A stretch of 12,313 nucleotides of DNA from CAIVPM01 sp964477265 (GTDB lineage Bacteria > Bacteroidota > Bacteroidia > Chitinophagales > Chitinophagaceae): the NCBI GenBank assembly GCA_964477265.1, contig CAYZDJ010000038.1, positions 1 through 12,313 on the forward strand. Direction: 5' to 3'. The translations under genes were made by a program, and so were the position numbers. The notes under the pieces are model-generated. The model did not search any database and was not told the DNA's origin. It saw only the letters and a list, made by a program, of their open reading frames with translations. Positions 5,446 to 11,923 of this stretch are shown in pieces (within the stretch, counting starts at the first letter, position 1; every line of letters begins with the position of its first letter).

Positions 5446-7641
5446 TTAAACACACAACAACCCAACTTTCCACAAAGTATTCATTGGTTTATTATCCCAG
5501 AATAATTCAAAATCTTCTAAACCGTTTTGCTCATAGTCATCTTTCACTTCCTGCAAAGTATATATTTTAATATTATTTACAGAAAGCTTTGAAAGCATTG
5601 CCAACAGCCAGTTTGCCTGTGCTTCATCAATACTTATTTCAATGGTTTCTGTCTTTGTTTCAAATGTTAATTGAGCAACTTGCCAACTATTTCCTTTCTT
5701 GGTTTTTGTTATGATATTGCAGGTTGGCATATTGCCAATGAATATAATTTTTGATGAAAATTTTTGGGCATTGTATGTTGGGTTATCCAGAATATTTTTA
5801 ATATAACCTGCCTCAACAGAAGTTTTGGGAACTTTAAAATCGAACCATTTATGCAATGGAAAATCAAAGCCAATCTGGTGCATATAATTATGTAATGATT
5901 TCTTTAAACCATAGCCAAACTCTGTGTGATTAGTTCCTGTTTCATCAATATGCTCAACATCATTATCTGCAAAAGTTATAGCAACTTCCTTGGCTTTTTT
6001 TACTTTATATTTTTCAGGTTCCAAACCAACAGGACTATGTGCAGTCATTGTAAACAAATGCCAGAAAGCACTCTGCAAAATATTGGCTTCAAACATTTGC
6101 CTCACCATTTCCAAACTATCAATTGTTTCCTGTGCAGTTTGTGTAGGAAATCCATACATCAAGTATGCGTGCACCATAATGCCAGCATTGGTAAAATTTT
6201 TATTCACTTGTGCAACCTGCTCAACAGTTATTCCTTTTTGAATTAGCTGCAACAACCTGTCACTGGCAACTTCCAAACCACCACTTACACCAATGCAACC
6301 ACTTGCTTTAAGCAGCACACATAAATCCCTTGTAAAGCTTTTTTCAAAACGCACATTCGTCCACCAGCTTACAACCAGTTTTCTTTTAATAATTTCAATT
6401 GCCAAAGCCCTCATTAAAGCAGGTGGTGCAGCTTCATCTACAAAGTGAAAACCATTGCAGTCAGTAGCTTTGATGAGTTCTTCCATTCTGTTACAAAGCA
6501 GGTTTGCAGTAATGGGTTCATATATTTTTATATAGTCCAAACTGATATCACAAAAAGTACATTTGCCCCAATAACAACCGTGAGCCATTGTTAATTTATT
6601 CCACCTTCCATCACTCCAAAGGCTGTGCATTGGATTAATCATTTCAATGGCATTGATGTATTTGTCTAAAGGTAAATCTGTATAATCTGGTGTGCCAATT
6701 TCAGCTTGCTTGTAGTCTTTGCAAGATGAATTATTGATGTACACAACTTCATTATTTTGCAATAAAAAAGTTCTTTTTAAATCTTGTTGTTCAATTTCAT
6801 TCTCAATAAACTTCAATAAATTTTCAATGGGTGCTTCACCATCATCAAGGGTTATGAAGTCAATAAAATCAAACACACTGGTGTCTTTAATACTTCTCAA
6901 TTCAGTATTAGCAAAGCCACCACCAAAAGCAATTTTAATATTGGGATAATGTTTTTTTATAAACTGACCACAGCGTAAAGCAGCAAAAACATTTCCTGGA
7001 AAAGGAACAGAAATGCAAACAAGTTTAGGGTCTAAAGTTTCAAGTTTAAGATTTAAAGTTTCGAGTAAAATTTCATCAACAAAACTTAAGGGCTGTTGCA
7101 ATTCATTATACAATTCATCAAAACTATTTGCACTGCGTGCAAGTTTTTCTGCATATCTACTAAAGCCAAAATGTGGGTCAATAGTTGTTTTAATAAAATC
7201 ACTCAAGTCTTCCAAATACAGTGTGGCAAAGTGTTTGGCTTTATCTTGTATTCCCATTTTACCAAATGCCCAGGTTGTATCATCAAGTTGCTTGAAACGT
7301 TCTGCTTCTGGCAAAAAATTTCTTGAAGCAATTAAATGTGCAAGTGTTGGGTTTTGATTTTGAAGGAAAAGAGTAACGTCATCAATGGTTTTGATATAGT
7401 CATTTTTTAATGAAAGTATCCGTTGAATATTTTTATCATATTCTTCATTTGCATTAAACAATGCAAACATTTTATTCAATCCTTCCTTGCAAAATATTTT
7501 TAAAGTAACTTCTATTCCTAAATCTGCTTGAGTAGATGAAATGTTTTTTGTATTTAAAAAACCTTTTAAATATGCAGTTGCAGGATAAGGTGTGTTAAGC
7601 TGTGTAAATGGTGGTGTAAATAAAAATACTTTGCTGCTCAA
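5446..7641 (-). CDS. B12-binding-type radical SAM protein with CX4CX2C cluster motif, TTG start
   Basis: 731 aa. The N-terminus (VFLFTPPFTQLNTPYPATAYLKGFL) and residues about 206-275 (LVCISVPFPGN, AFGGGFANTE, FITLDDGEAP) have the pattern of the B12-binding-like Rossmann domain of large radical SAM proteins. No DxHxxG cobalt-ligand motif is visible, so cobalamin may not be bound, or not by histidine. The radical SAM domain follows: the 4Fe-4S ligands are probably Cys356, Cys361 and Cys364 (GCYWGKCTFCDIS), spaced CX4CX2C rather than the classic CX3CX2C. Further typical segments are FHFVDEAAPP (399-408), SGGLEVASDRLL (453-464) and YLMYGFPTQT (493-502). The C-terminal ~150 residues are unassigned. 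Residues about 50-190, between the two halves of the B12-like domain, are a helical insert. Start: the frame has no ATG before residue 58; TTG at 7639-7641 gives the expected MSSKVFLFTPPF N-terminus. Substrate unknown. Confidence 0.85.
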   Translation of the reverse strand: MSSKVFLFTPPFTQLNTPYPATAYLKGFLNTKNISSTQADLGIEVTLKIFCKEGLNKMFALFNANEEYDKNIQRILSLKNDYIKTIDDVTLFLQNQNPTLAHLIASRNFLPEAERFKQLDDTTWAFGKMGIQDKAKHFATLYLEDLSDFIKTTIDPHFGFSRYAEKLARSANSFDELYNELQQPLSFVDEILLETLNLKLETLDPKLVCISVPFPGNVFAALRCGQFIKKHYPNIKIAFGGGFANTELRSIKDTSVFDFIDFITLDDGEAPIENLLKFIENEIEQQDLKRTFLLQNNEVVYINNSSCKDYKQAEIGTPDYTDLPLDKYINAIEMINPMHSLWSDGRWNKLTMAHGCYWGKCTFCDISLDYIKIYEPITANLLCNRMEELIKATDCNGFHFVDEAAPPALMRALAIEIIKRKLVVSWWTNVRFEKSFTRDLCVLLKASGCIGVSGGLEVASDRLLQLIQKGITVEQVAQVNKNFTNAGIMVHAYLMYGFPTQTAQETIDSLEMVRQMFEANILQSAFWHLFTMTAHSPVGLEPEKYKVKKAKEVAITFADNDVEHIDETGTNHTEFGYGLKKSLHNYMHQIGFDFPLHKWFDFKVPKTSVEAGYIKNILDNPTYNAQKFSSKIIFIGNMPTCNIITKTKKGNSWQVAQLTFETKTETIEISIDEAQANWLLAMLSKLSVNNIKIYTLQEVKDDYEQNGLEDFELFWDNKPMNTLWKVGLLCV
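7024..7065 (-). repeat. In-frame 21-nt tandem repeat (two copies, 7-nt substructure) inside the radical SAM gene
   Basis: Encodes LETLNLK then LETLDPK at residues 193-206. The two 21-nt units match at 17 of 21 bases. At the DNA level it splits into heptamers resembling CTTKAAA (CTCGAAA, CTTTAAA, TCTTAAA, CTTGAAA, CTTTAGA, CCCTAAA). It falls between the helical insert and the second half of the B12-like domain, a linker that could tolerate an insertion. Confidence 0.6.
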
Positions 7642-7714
7642 TGTTGATGCTTTGTAGCGAAGATAAGTTTTGAGGAATTATAGATTATGAATTTAAAATA
7701 TTTTAGCGAGTAGT

Positions 7715-7816
7715 TTAACCACAAAGTTCGCAGAGAAAGGAAACGCAAAGAACACAGAGTTTAGGCAATCTTTATTTTTTCCTTTGCGAAAAAATTTTTG
7801 CGTTCATTACGGTTAA
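7715..7816. repeat. Intergenic palindromic repeat element with 9-nt units
   Basis: Starts TTAACC (7715-7720) and ends GGTTAA (7811-7816). The left half is made of 9-nt units: CACAAAGTT (7720), CGCAGAGAA (7729), a 6-nt AGGAAA, CGCAAAGAA (7744) and CACAGAGTT (7753). The right half carries reverse complements such as CTTTGCG (7782-7788) and TTGCGTT, giving an imperfect hairpin of about 100 nt. It lies between the DUF5683 stop and the radical SAM start, where it could act as a terminator or processing structure. No ORF occurs in this 192-nt spacer. Confidence 0.7.
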
Positions 7817-7833
7817 AAAAATTATACCAATTT

Positions 7834-8511
7834 TTATTTAGAAAAAGCTTCAACTACATTTTTCTTTTTTTCTTTAAACTTAAATGTAAAGTTTAAGCCA
7901 GGTAATTTTGTAATTGGATTATATTGTGGATGAACATTCATTGATAAATTGTTGCTTACATCAAAATCTTTCAAATGCCCAAAAACAGTGGCATCTGCAA
8001 CATTTAAACCCCAAACAACTAGAAACCAAAACACAGAATAATCTCTGTCTCTACGTGCAGCATTTCTTAAAGATTGTATAGCATTGATGTCAGCTTTTTG
8101 ATACTTAGTATCAAGAGATAAAACATTTAATGAATCTTGTGCAGTATGTGTTGATTGTGCAAAAGCATAACGATATTCATAAGCAGTTTTAGCTTCTTTA
8201 TAAACACCATTATTATAAAAAAAGGTAATTGTTGGAATTGATAAAGCTCCATACACAACAGGAATTTTCCAGTATTGTTTATTATAAGCTTGTCCCCAAC
8301 CTGGAACTTTTAGTGAACGCCACAATGCTTTATTAGGGTCGTGTTTTTGTTTTACAATGCTTGCTGTTGTTGGGTTTTCTGGTTGTGTTATAATCTTAGT
8401 ACTATCAGTTTGCAATAGTTTTTTTGTGCTATCTTTTTGTGCAATACAAGTATTACCCAATAAAAAAAACATTAGTAACCCAATAAAAATATTTGATTTT
8501 GTTTTATTCAT
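7834..8511 (-). CDS. DUF5683 family protein, exported or membrane-anchored
   Basis: 225 aa from the ATG at 8509-8511. Residues 1-25 form a signal peptide (MNKTKSNIFIGLLMFFLLGN, then TCIAQ), followed by a low-complexity Ser/Thr/Lys linker (26-57). The DUF5683 core starts at DPNKALWRSLKVPGWGQAYN (58-77), with the characteristic PGWGQ-YN--YWK-P pattern, then hydrophobic segments at about 83-99 and 158-176 that probably span the membrane, and RDRDYSVFWF between them. A reading from 8559 would add 16 residues encoded by the CACAAAGG-type repeat and would bury the signal peptide, so I reject that start. In many Bacteroidota this family sits directly after parA-parB (often followed by dapB and lepB); here it follows parB but a radical SAM gene comes next. 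Its molecular function is unknown. Confidence 0.87.
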   Translation of the reverse strand: MNKTKSNIFIGLLMFFLLGNTCIAQKDSTKKLLQTDSTKIITQPENPTTASIVKQKHDPNKALWRSLKVPGWGQAYNKQYWKIPVVYGALSIPTITFFYNNGVYKEAKTAYEYRYAFAQSTHTAQDSLNVLSLDTKYQKADINAIQSLRNAARRDRDYSVFWFLVVWGLNVADATVFGHLKDFDVSNNLSMNVHPQYNPITKLPGLNFTFKFKEKKKNVVEAFSK

Positions 8512-8518
8512 TTTAAGC

Positions 8519-8574
8519 CACAAAGGCAAGAAAATTTTTACACAAAGATGCAAATGCACAGAGAATACAAAAGT
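8519..8574. repeat. CACAAAGG-type 9-nt repeat element upstream of the DUF5683 gene
   Basis: Units CACAAAGGC (8519), CACAAAGAT (8541), CACAGAGAA (8557) and TACAAAAGT (8566), with AT-rich filler between the first two. It is the same unit class as at 7715-7816. It begins 8 nt upstream of the DUF5683 ATG, so it would lie in the 5' leader of that gene if transcription starts further up. Confidence 0.6.
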
Positions 8575-8611
8575 TAAAAATATTATAAAACCTTATCATA
8601 TACTGCTTTGA

Positions 8612-8661
8612 TTTGTGAAACACAAACTGATAGATTCTAATTGATGTTTTCTTACCATCAA
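8612..8661. other. Two small palindromes downstream of parB
   Basis: TTTGTG-AAA-CACAAA (8612-8626) is a perfect 6-bp inverted repeat. TTGATG and CATCAA (8641-8646 and 8656-8661) form a second 6-bp stem with a 9-nt loop. Either could be a weak terminator for parB or a protein-binding site. Neither is GC-rich, and neither is followed by a strong T-run in the parB direction. Confidence 0.3.
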
Positions 8662-8673
8662 CATATAAACATT

Positions 8674-9600
8674 TTAACTAATAGTAACATTCATCAACTC
8701 TAAAATTTTATTTAATTCCTGTAAGCTGTAATACTCAACAGTTATACTTCCAAGTCCATTTTTATTATGATTTAATTTTACTTTAGTTGAAAAATGAGCT
8801 GCTAAATTATCTTCAATTTTTTTATAGGCTGGTGGCAAAACATTTTTGGCTGCAGCATTTGTGTTCCCTGCATTTCCAGCTTTATACATTTTTCTTACAA
8901 GCTCTTCAGTTTGCCTTACACTTAACTGTCCTTTTTTAATTTCGTTATAAATAAAAAGCTGTTTATCTATATGGTCTAGTGTAATAATTGCACGTGCATG
9001 ACCCATTGTAATTACGCCACTTCGCACAGCCATTTGAATATCTGGTGGCAAACGCAACAAACGAATATAATTAGTAACAGTGCTCCTCTCCTTTCCCATT
9101 CTATCTGCAACTTGTTCTTGAGTATAGTCCAACTCTTCCATCATTCGTTTATAGCTCAAGCCAATTTCAATGGCATTCAAATCTTCGCGTTGCAAATTTT
9201 CAAGCAATGCAAGCTCCAATAATTCTGCATCATTTGCCTGGCGAACGTAAACAGGCACATCCTTTAAACCTGCAATTTTACTGGCTCTAAAGCGTCTTTC
9301 ACCTGCAATTAACTGATACTTTCCATTAGCAAGTTTACTTACAGTTAATGGTTGAATAATATCGTGCAAGCGAATAGAAGTTGCCAACTCGCTTAATGCA
9401 GTTTCATCAAAATCTCTTCTTGGCTGTTTTGGATTGATGATAATATTATCAAGTGGAACACGAATGCTATGTGTAACTTCCTCAACAACATTTGCTTTTA
9501 AATTGCCAGTTGTGGTTTTTAAATCTTCGTTTATATTTTGCAGCAAAGAGCGAATGCCTTTGCCTAAAAGTTCTTTATTATTGTTTTTTCCTAAAGCCAT
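8674..9600 (-). CDS. parB: ParB/Spo0J chromosome-partitioning protein (CTPase, parS-binding)
   Basis: Binds parS near the origin, spreads as a CTP-dependent clamp and stimulates ParA. 308 aa, close to typical chromosomal ParB. A basic N-terminal segment (MALGKNNNKELLGKGIRSLL) is the expected ParA-interaction region. The ParB/Sulfiredoxin-like CTPase domain is at about 45-138, with INPKQPRRDFD (55-65), GERRFRA (100-106) and ENLQRE (134-139). A helix-turn-helix lies at about 158-182 (DYTQEQVADRMGKERSTVTN), followed by the DNA-binding middle domain with MGHARAII (199-206). The C-terminal dimerisation domain is at about 255-308. An Asn/Ala-rich linker (241-253) precedes it. It starts 79 nt after the parA stop and is very probably co-transcribed with it. 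I found no full parS palindrome in the window. Confidence 0.96.
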   Translation of the reverse strand: MALGKNNNKELLGKGIRSLLQNINEDLKTTTGNLKANVVEEVTHSIRVPLDNIIINPKQPRRDFDETALSELATSIRLHDIIQPLTVSKLANGKYQLIAGERRFRASKIAGLKDVPVYVRQANDAELLELALLENLQREDLNAIEIGLSYKRMMEELDYTQEQVADRMGKERSTVTNYIRLLRLPPDIQMAVRSGVITMGHARAIITLDHIDKQLFIYNEIKKGQLSVRQTEELVRKMYKAGNAGNTNAAAKNVLPPAYKKIEDNLAAHFSTKVKLNHNKNGLGSITVEYYSLQELNKILELMNVTIS

Positions 9601-9615
9601 TTTTATTAGTTATTA

Positions 9616-9643
9616 GTTAAAAGTTGAAAGTTAAAAGTTGAAT
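9616..9643. repeat. 14-nt tandem repeat (four GTTRAAA heptamers) in the parA-parB spacer
   Basis: GTTAAAAGTTGAAA (9616-9629) is followed by GTTAAAAGTTGAAT (9630-9643), 13 of 14 identical; both split into heptamers GTTAAAA and GTTGAAW. AAAAGTT at 9633-9639 has its reverse complement AACTTTT at 9664-9670, so the parA-parB mRNA could fold here. The 79-nt spacer holds no ORF. Confidence 0.65.
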
Positions 9644-9679
9644 AATGAAAACTGTTCGCTATTAACTTTTCACTGTTTA

Positions 9680-10480
9680 CTACTCTATTATTCTCTCCTC
9701 ATTAGTCATTTTCGTCATATTATTTTTCTGCAAAATTTCTTTAGCAAGATTTAAATAATTTATTGCACCCTTGCTTTCACTATCATATAAAATAGCAGGT
9801 TTGCCCACACTTGGTGCTTCACTCAATCTTGTATTTCTATGTATTAAAGTATTAAATACCATTTCGTCAAAGTGCTTGCGTACCTCACTTACAACCTGAT
9901 TACATAGTCGTAAACGTCCATCATACATCGTCATTAAAATACCTTCAATCTGTAAGTCAGGGTTTAAACGACTTTGAACAATTTTTATGGTATTTAATAA
10001 TTTACCTAAGCCTTCCAACGCAAAGAATTCGCATTGCACAGGAATTAAAACACTGTTTGCTGCAACCAAACTATTTACTGTAATTAAACCTAAGCTTGGG
10101 CTGCAATCAATTACAATAAAATCGTAATTATCTTTAACAGCATCAAGGCAATTTTTCATTACATTTTCCCTGTTAGGATAATTTATCATTTCAATTTCTG
10201 CACCAACTAAGTCAATATGAGAAGGTATTAAATCTAAATTAGGAATATCGCTTTTTAAAATCACATCTTTTGCAGCCACGTTATTTGCCATACAATCGTA
10301 CAAGCTGTGTGTAATATTGTGCAGATCAAAGCCAATGCCTGTTGTGCTATTTGCTTGTGGGTCTGCATCAACCAAAAGAGTTTTATATTCCAACACAGCC
10401 AAGCTTGCAGCCACATTAATTGCACTTGTGGTTTTGCCCACCCCACCTTTTTGATTTGCAACACCTATAATTCTAGCCAT
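9680..10480 (-). CDS. parA: ParA/Soj chromosome-partitioning ATPase
   Basis: Walker-type ATPase that forms dimers on the nucleoid and moves ParB-parS complexes. 266 aa, typical for chromosomal Soj-like ParA with no N-terminal DNA-binding extension. Deviant Walker A KGGVGKTT at 11-18 (signature Lys11, catalytic Lys16); Walker A' Asp40 in VDADPQANST; Walker B Asp125 in FIVIDCSPSLG; and family segments IPVQCEFFALEGLGKLL (146-162) and RLSEAPSVGKPAILYD (218-233). The acidic/Asn-rich tail (253-266) is unremarkable. The ATG at 10478-10480 gives the classic MARIIGVANQKGG start. The upstream spacer has a Bacteroidota -7 element at 10560-10567 and a short 9-nt repeat array in the presumed leader, so parA may head its own transcript with parB and perhaps DUF5683 downstream. 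Confidence 0.97.
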   Translation of the reverse strand: MARIIGVANQKGGVGKTTSAINVAASLAVLEYKTLLVDADPQANSTTGIGFDLHNITHSLYDCMANNVAAKDVILKSDIPNLDLIPSHIDLVGAEIEMINYPNRENVMKNCLDAVKDNYDFIVIDCSPSLGLITVNSLVAANSVLIPVQCEFFALEGLGKLLNTIKIVQSRLNPDLQIEGILMTMYDGRLRLCNQVVSEVRKHFDEMVFNTLIHRNTRLSEAPSVGKPAILYDSESKGAINYLNLAKEILQKNNMTKMTNEERIIE

Positions 10481-10501
10481 AATTTTTTATTTTCTTTTTC
10501 T

Positions 10502-10528
10502 CGCAGAAATCACAGATAACGCAGAAAA
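10502..10528. repeat. Three tandem 9-nt units in the parA leader
   Basis: CGCAGAAAT (10502), CACAGATAA (10511) and CGCAGAAAA (10520) are contiguous 9-mers of the same CRCARAGNN class as the repeats at 7715 and 8519. The array lies 22-48 nt upstream of the parA ATG. Confidence 0.6.
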
Positions 10529-10559
10529 TATTTTAGTAAACTTTATATAACAAGGGTGG

Positions 10560-10567
10560 CAAATGTA
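10560..10567 (-). promoter_or_regulatory. Possible -7 promoter element for parA
   Basis: Minus-strand TACATTTG fits TAnnTTTG exactly. No TTG is found at the expected -33 distance, so the promoter is incomplete by consensus. It would give a leader of about 70 nt that includes the 9-nt repeat array. The rest of the 173-nt spacer (10481-10653) shows no gene. Confidence 0.3.
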
Positions 10568-10653
10568 AATAAATGAGTGAGTATTTGGGGAAACACTGAA
10601 AATAGATTTCAACAATTTGTTTTCTTTTTTGTTTACTGGCTTGTGAATAACTA

Positions 10654-11193
10654 TTAATTCTTTGTGTTAGAAATTTCCAAGTCATCAATATTGCTATTAT
10701 ACCTAAAATATTCATCAAATTTCTTTATGTTTTTTGCATTTTTATCTTTCCCAATTTTTTTTAAAGAATCAATCAAAGGTTCTAACAAATATGGTGTTGC
10801 TTTAAACGCTTTCCTTTTGCCATTATAATAAACAATTAAAGAACTAGTTGCACAATCGTCACAATTATCAATATCTGAAAAAGTAGGTAATGCATCAATA
10901 TGTGCAGTTTCTAATAATTTTTCTATTTGGTTATACTTTTCATTTGATAATTGATTTTCAAATTCACCACTATTAGTGCTATCAATTTCTCCTCCTCTCT
11001 CGATATAACAAACTCGATTAATAAACACTTTTTTTGTGTCGTCAATTTTCAGAGTTAAATCTAGAGAACGAGCCTTTCCCCTATTTAGTTTTAAAAGTAA
11101 AAAATCTAACTTAATTGATTTATTAGGGATTAACAAAAAACAAGGTGCGGCTATAATTGTGGCGAAAGCAATTAGCCATTTATATTTAAACAT
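10654..11193 (-). CDS. Hypothetical exported or membrane-anchored protein
   Basis: 179 aa, ATG at 11191-11193. Residues 5-22 (KWLIAFATIIAAPCFLLI) are a hydrophobic N-terminal helix, a signal peptide or anchor. Cys18 is preceded by AAP, a poor lipobox. The remainder is soluble: a basic segment (38-56), CYIERGGEIDS (62-72), a predicted helix QLSNEKYNQIEKLLETAHID (81-100), a CxxC pair at Cys111 and Cys114 (DNCDDCATS), and LIVYYNGKRKAFKA (119-132). The order of strand, helix, 'D...' loop, 'x-Y-Y-N-G-K-x-K' strand and terminal helix faintly resembles DUF6438-type Bacteroidota proteins, but I am not confident. It lies 50 nt downstream of the 214-aa gene and 173 nt upstream of parA, probably at the end of the upstream transcript. 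Confidence 0.7.
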   Translation of the reverse strand: MFKYKWLIAFATIIAAPCFLLIPNKSIKLDFLLLKLNRGKARSLDLTLKIDDTKKVFINRVCYIERGGEIDSTNSGEFENQLSNEKYNQIEKLLETAHIDALPTFSDIDNCDDCATSSLIVYYNGKRKAFKATPYLLEPLIDSLKKIGKDKNAKNIKKFDEYFRYNSNIDDLEISNTKN

Positions 11194-11243
11194 GGTTGAG
11201 TTTTATTTGTTGGTATAGATACAATTTCAAAATAATTCCACAC

Positions 11244-11888
11244 TCAATTATGCCCAATCCATCTATTTCCAATTTTAAATTGCTTAAACTCTAAATTGGC
11301 TACATCGTAATTAATTCGTGCTTTTCGCTTTGTAAAAATGTAAATATGTGCAATGGTTTTTCCAATGCAATCATTTGTGGTTTTGGGAGGTACAACAATA
11401 GAAATACTTTTTATTTTTTGCAGCACTAAAAATTCTTCTGCAAACTCTACAGTGTTTCTTTTATGATAACCTACTTTATAAAAACACTTATTATTTATCC
11501 AAAAAATAAAATTACTTTTTGGCAAAAAAACATTCTTAGTTTTTACAGAAACCTCGCCAGTAATGCAAGCTTTGCCTGTGTCTTTAAAAATAACGTCTCT
11601 TATACTATCAATAAAAAACTCCATTTCATTTGCAGAAATAGAGTTGTAATAAGGTGACTTTTTTATGAGGCTATCAAACATTTTTCTTTTATTCCCTTTG
11701 CTTTGAGCATTGATAAAAAAAGCCAAAAAATAAGGATCGTTCACATCAAAATATTGTTGCGAAGACTTGGTAGCCCTGTCATTTAAAGCACCATTTTTAC
11801 CTTTATTCTGAGCAATGCAATTGCTACACAATAAAAAAAACAATGCCAGAAAATACAGCCTTAAATTATAGTAAAGCGTTGTAAACAC
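11244..11888 (-). CDS. Secreted protein with weak TonB-plug-like C-terminal pattern, GTG start
   Basis: 214 aa. Residues 1-27 form a signal peptide (hydrophobic core LYFLALFFLLCSN, probable cleavage after CIAQ). No ATG exists before codon 70 in this frame, so the GTG at 11886-11888 is the likely start, since it is needed for the signal peptide. The mature protein has a polar N-terminal region, then a helix-rich part (66-104). The C-terminal half reads ACITGEV (107-113), NFIFWINNKCFY (126-137), KIKSISIV (158-165) and GKTIAHIYIFTKRKA (176-190). This order parallels the plug domain of SusC/TonB receptors, where a 'PLYVIDG' strand is followed by 'ESIEVLK' and 'YGSRGANGVVLITTK', but without the conserved Gly/Arg signature. 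Four cysteines lie in the mature part. It lies 35 nt after the VHQLQN gene. The role is unknown. Confidence 0.7.
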   Translation of the reverse strand: MFTTLYYNLRLYFLALFFLLCSNCIAQNKGKNGALNDRATKSSQQYFDVNDPYFLAFFINAQSKGNKRKMFDSLIKKSPYYNSISANEMEFFIDSIRDVIFKDTGKACITGEVSVKTKNVFLPKSNFIFWINNKCFYKVGYHKRNTVEFAEEFLVLQKIKSISIVVPPKTTNDCIGKTIAHIYIFTKRKARINYDVANLEFKQFKIGNRWIGHN

Positions 11889-11923
11889 TACTACTATAAC
11901 GAATAAATGAAAAAAATAGTTTA

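Noticed and set aside
5926..6246. 106-codon plus-strand, Cys/His-rich frame with zinc-finger look
   Set aside because: It lies entirely antisense to the radical SAM domain and reflects its complement.
8512..8559. N-terminal extension of the DUF5683 protein (16 residues)
   Set aside because: The added residues come from the CACAAAGG-type repeat and would place the signal peptide internally.
8607..8622. GTGAAACA half-site downstream of parB as a parS candidate
   Set aside because: The left half (TTTGATTT) does not match TGTTTCAC; the sequence is better described as the TTTGTG/CACAAA palindrome.
9445..9460. GTGGAACA half-site resembling parS inside parB
   Set aside because: The other half matches the parS palindrome at only about 3 of 8 positions, and the bases are explained by the codons for VPLDN.
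10533..10718. 61-codon minus-strand reading frame between parA and the 179-aa gene
   Set aside because: It overlaps the end of the 179-aa gene in another frame, has low-complexity AT-rich content and no recognisable protein features.
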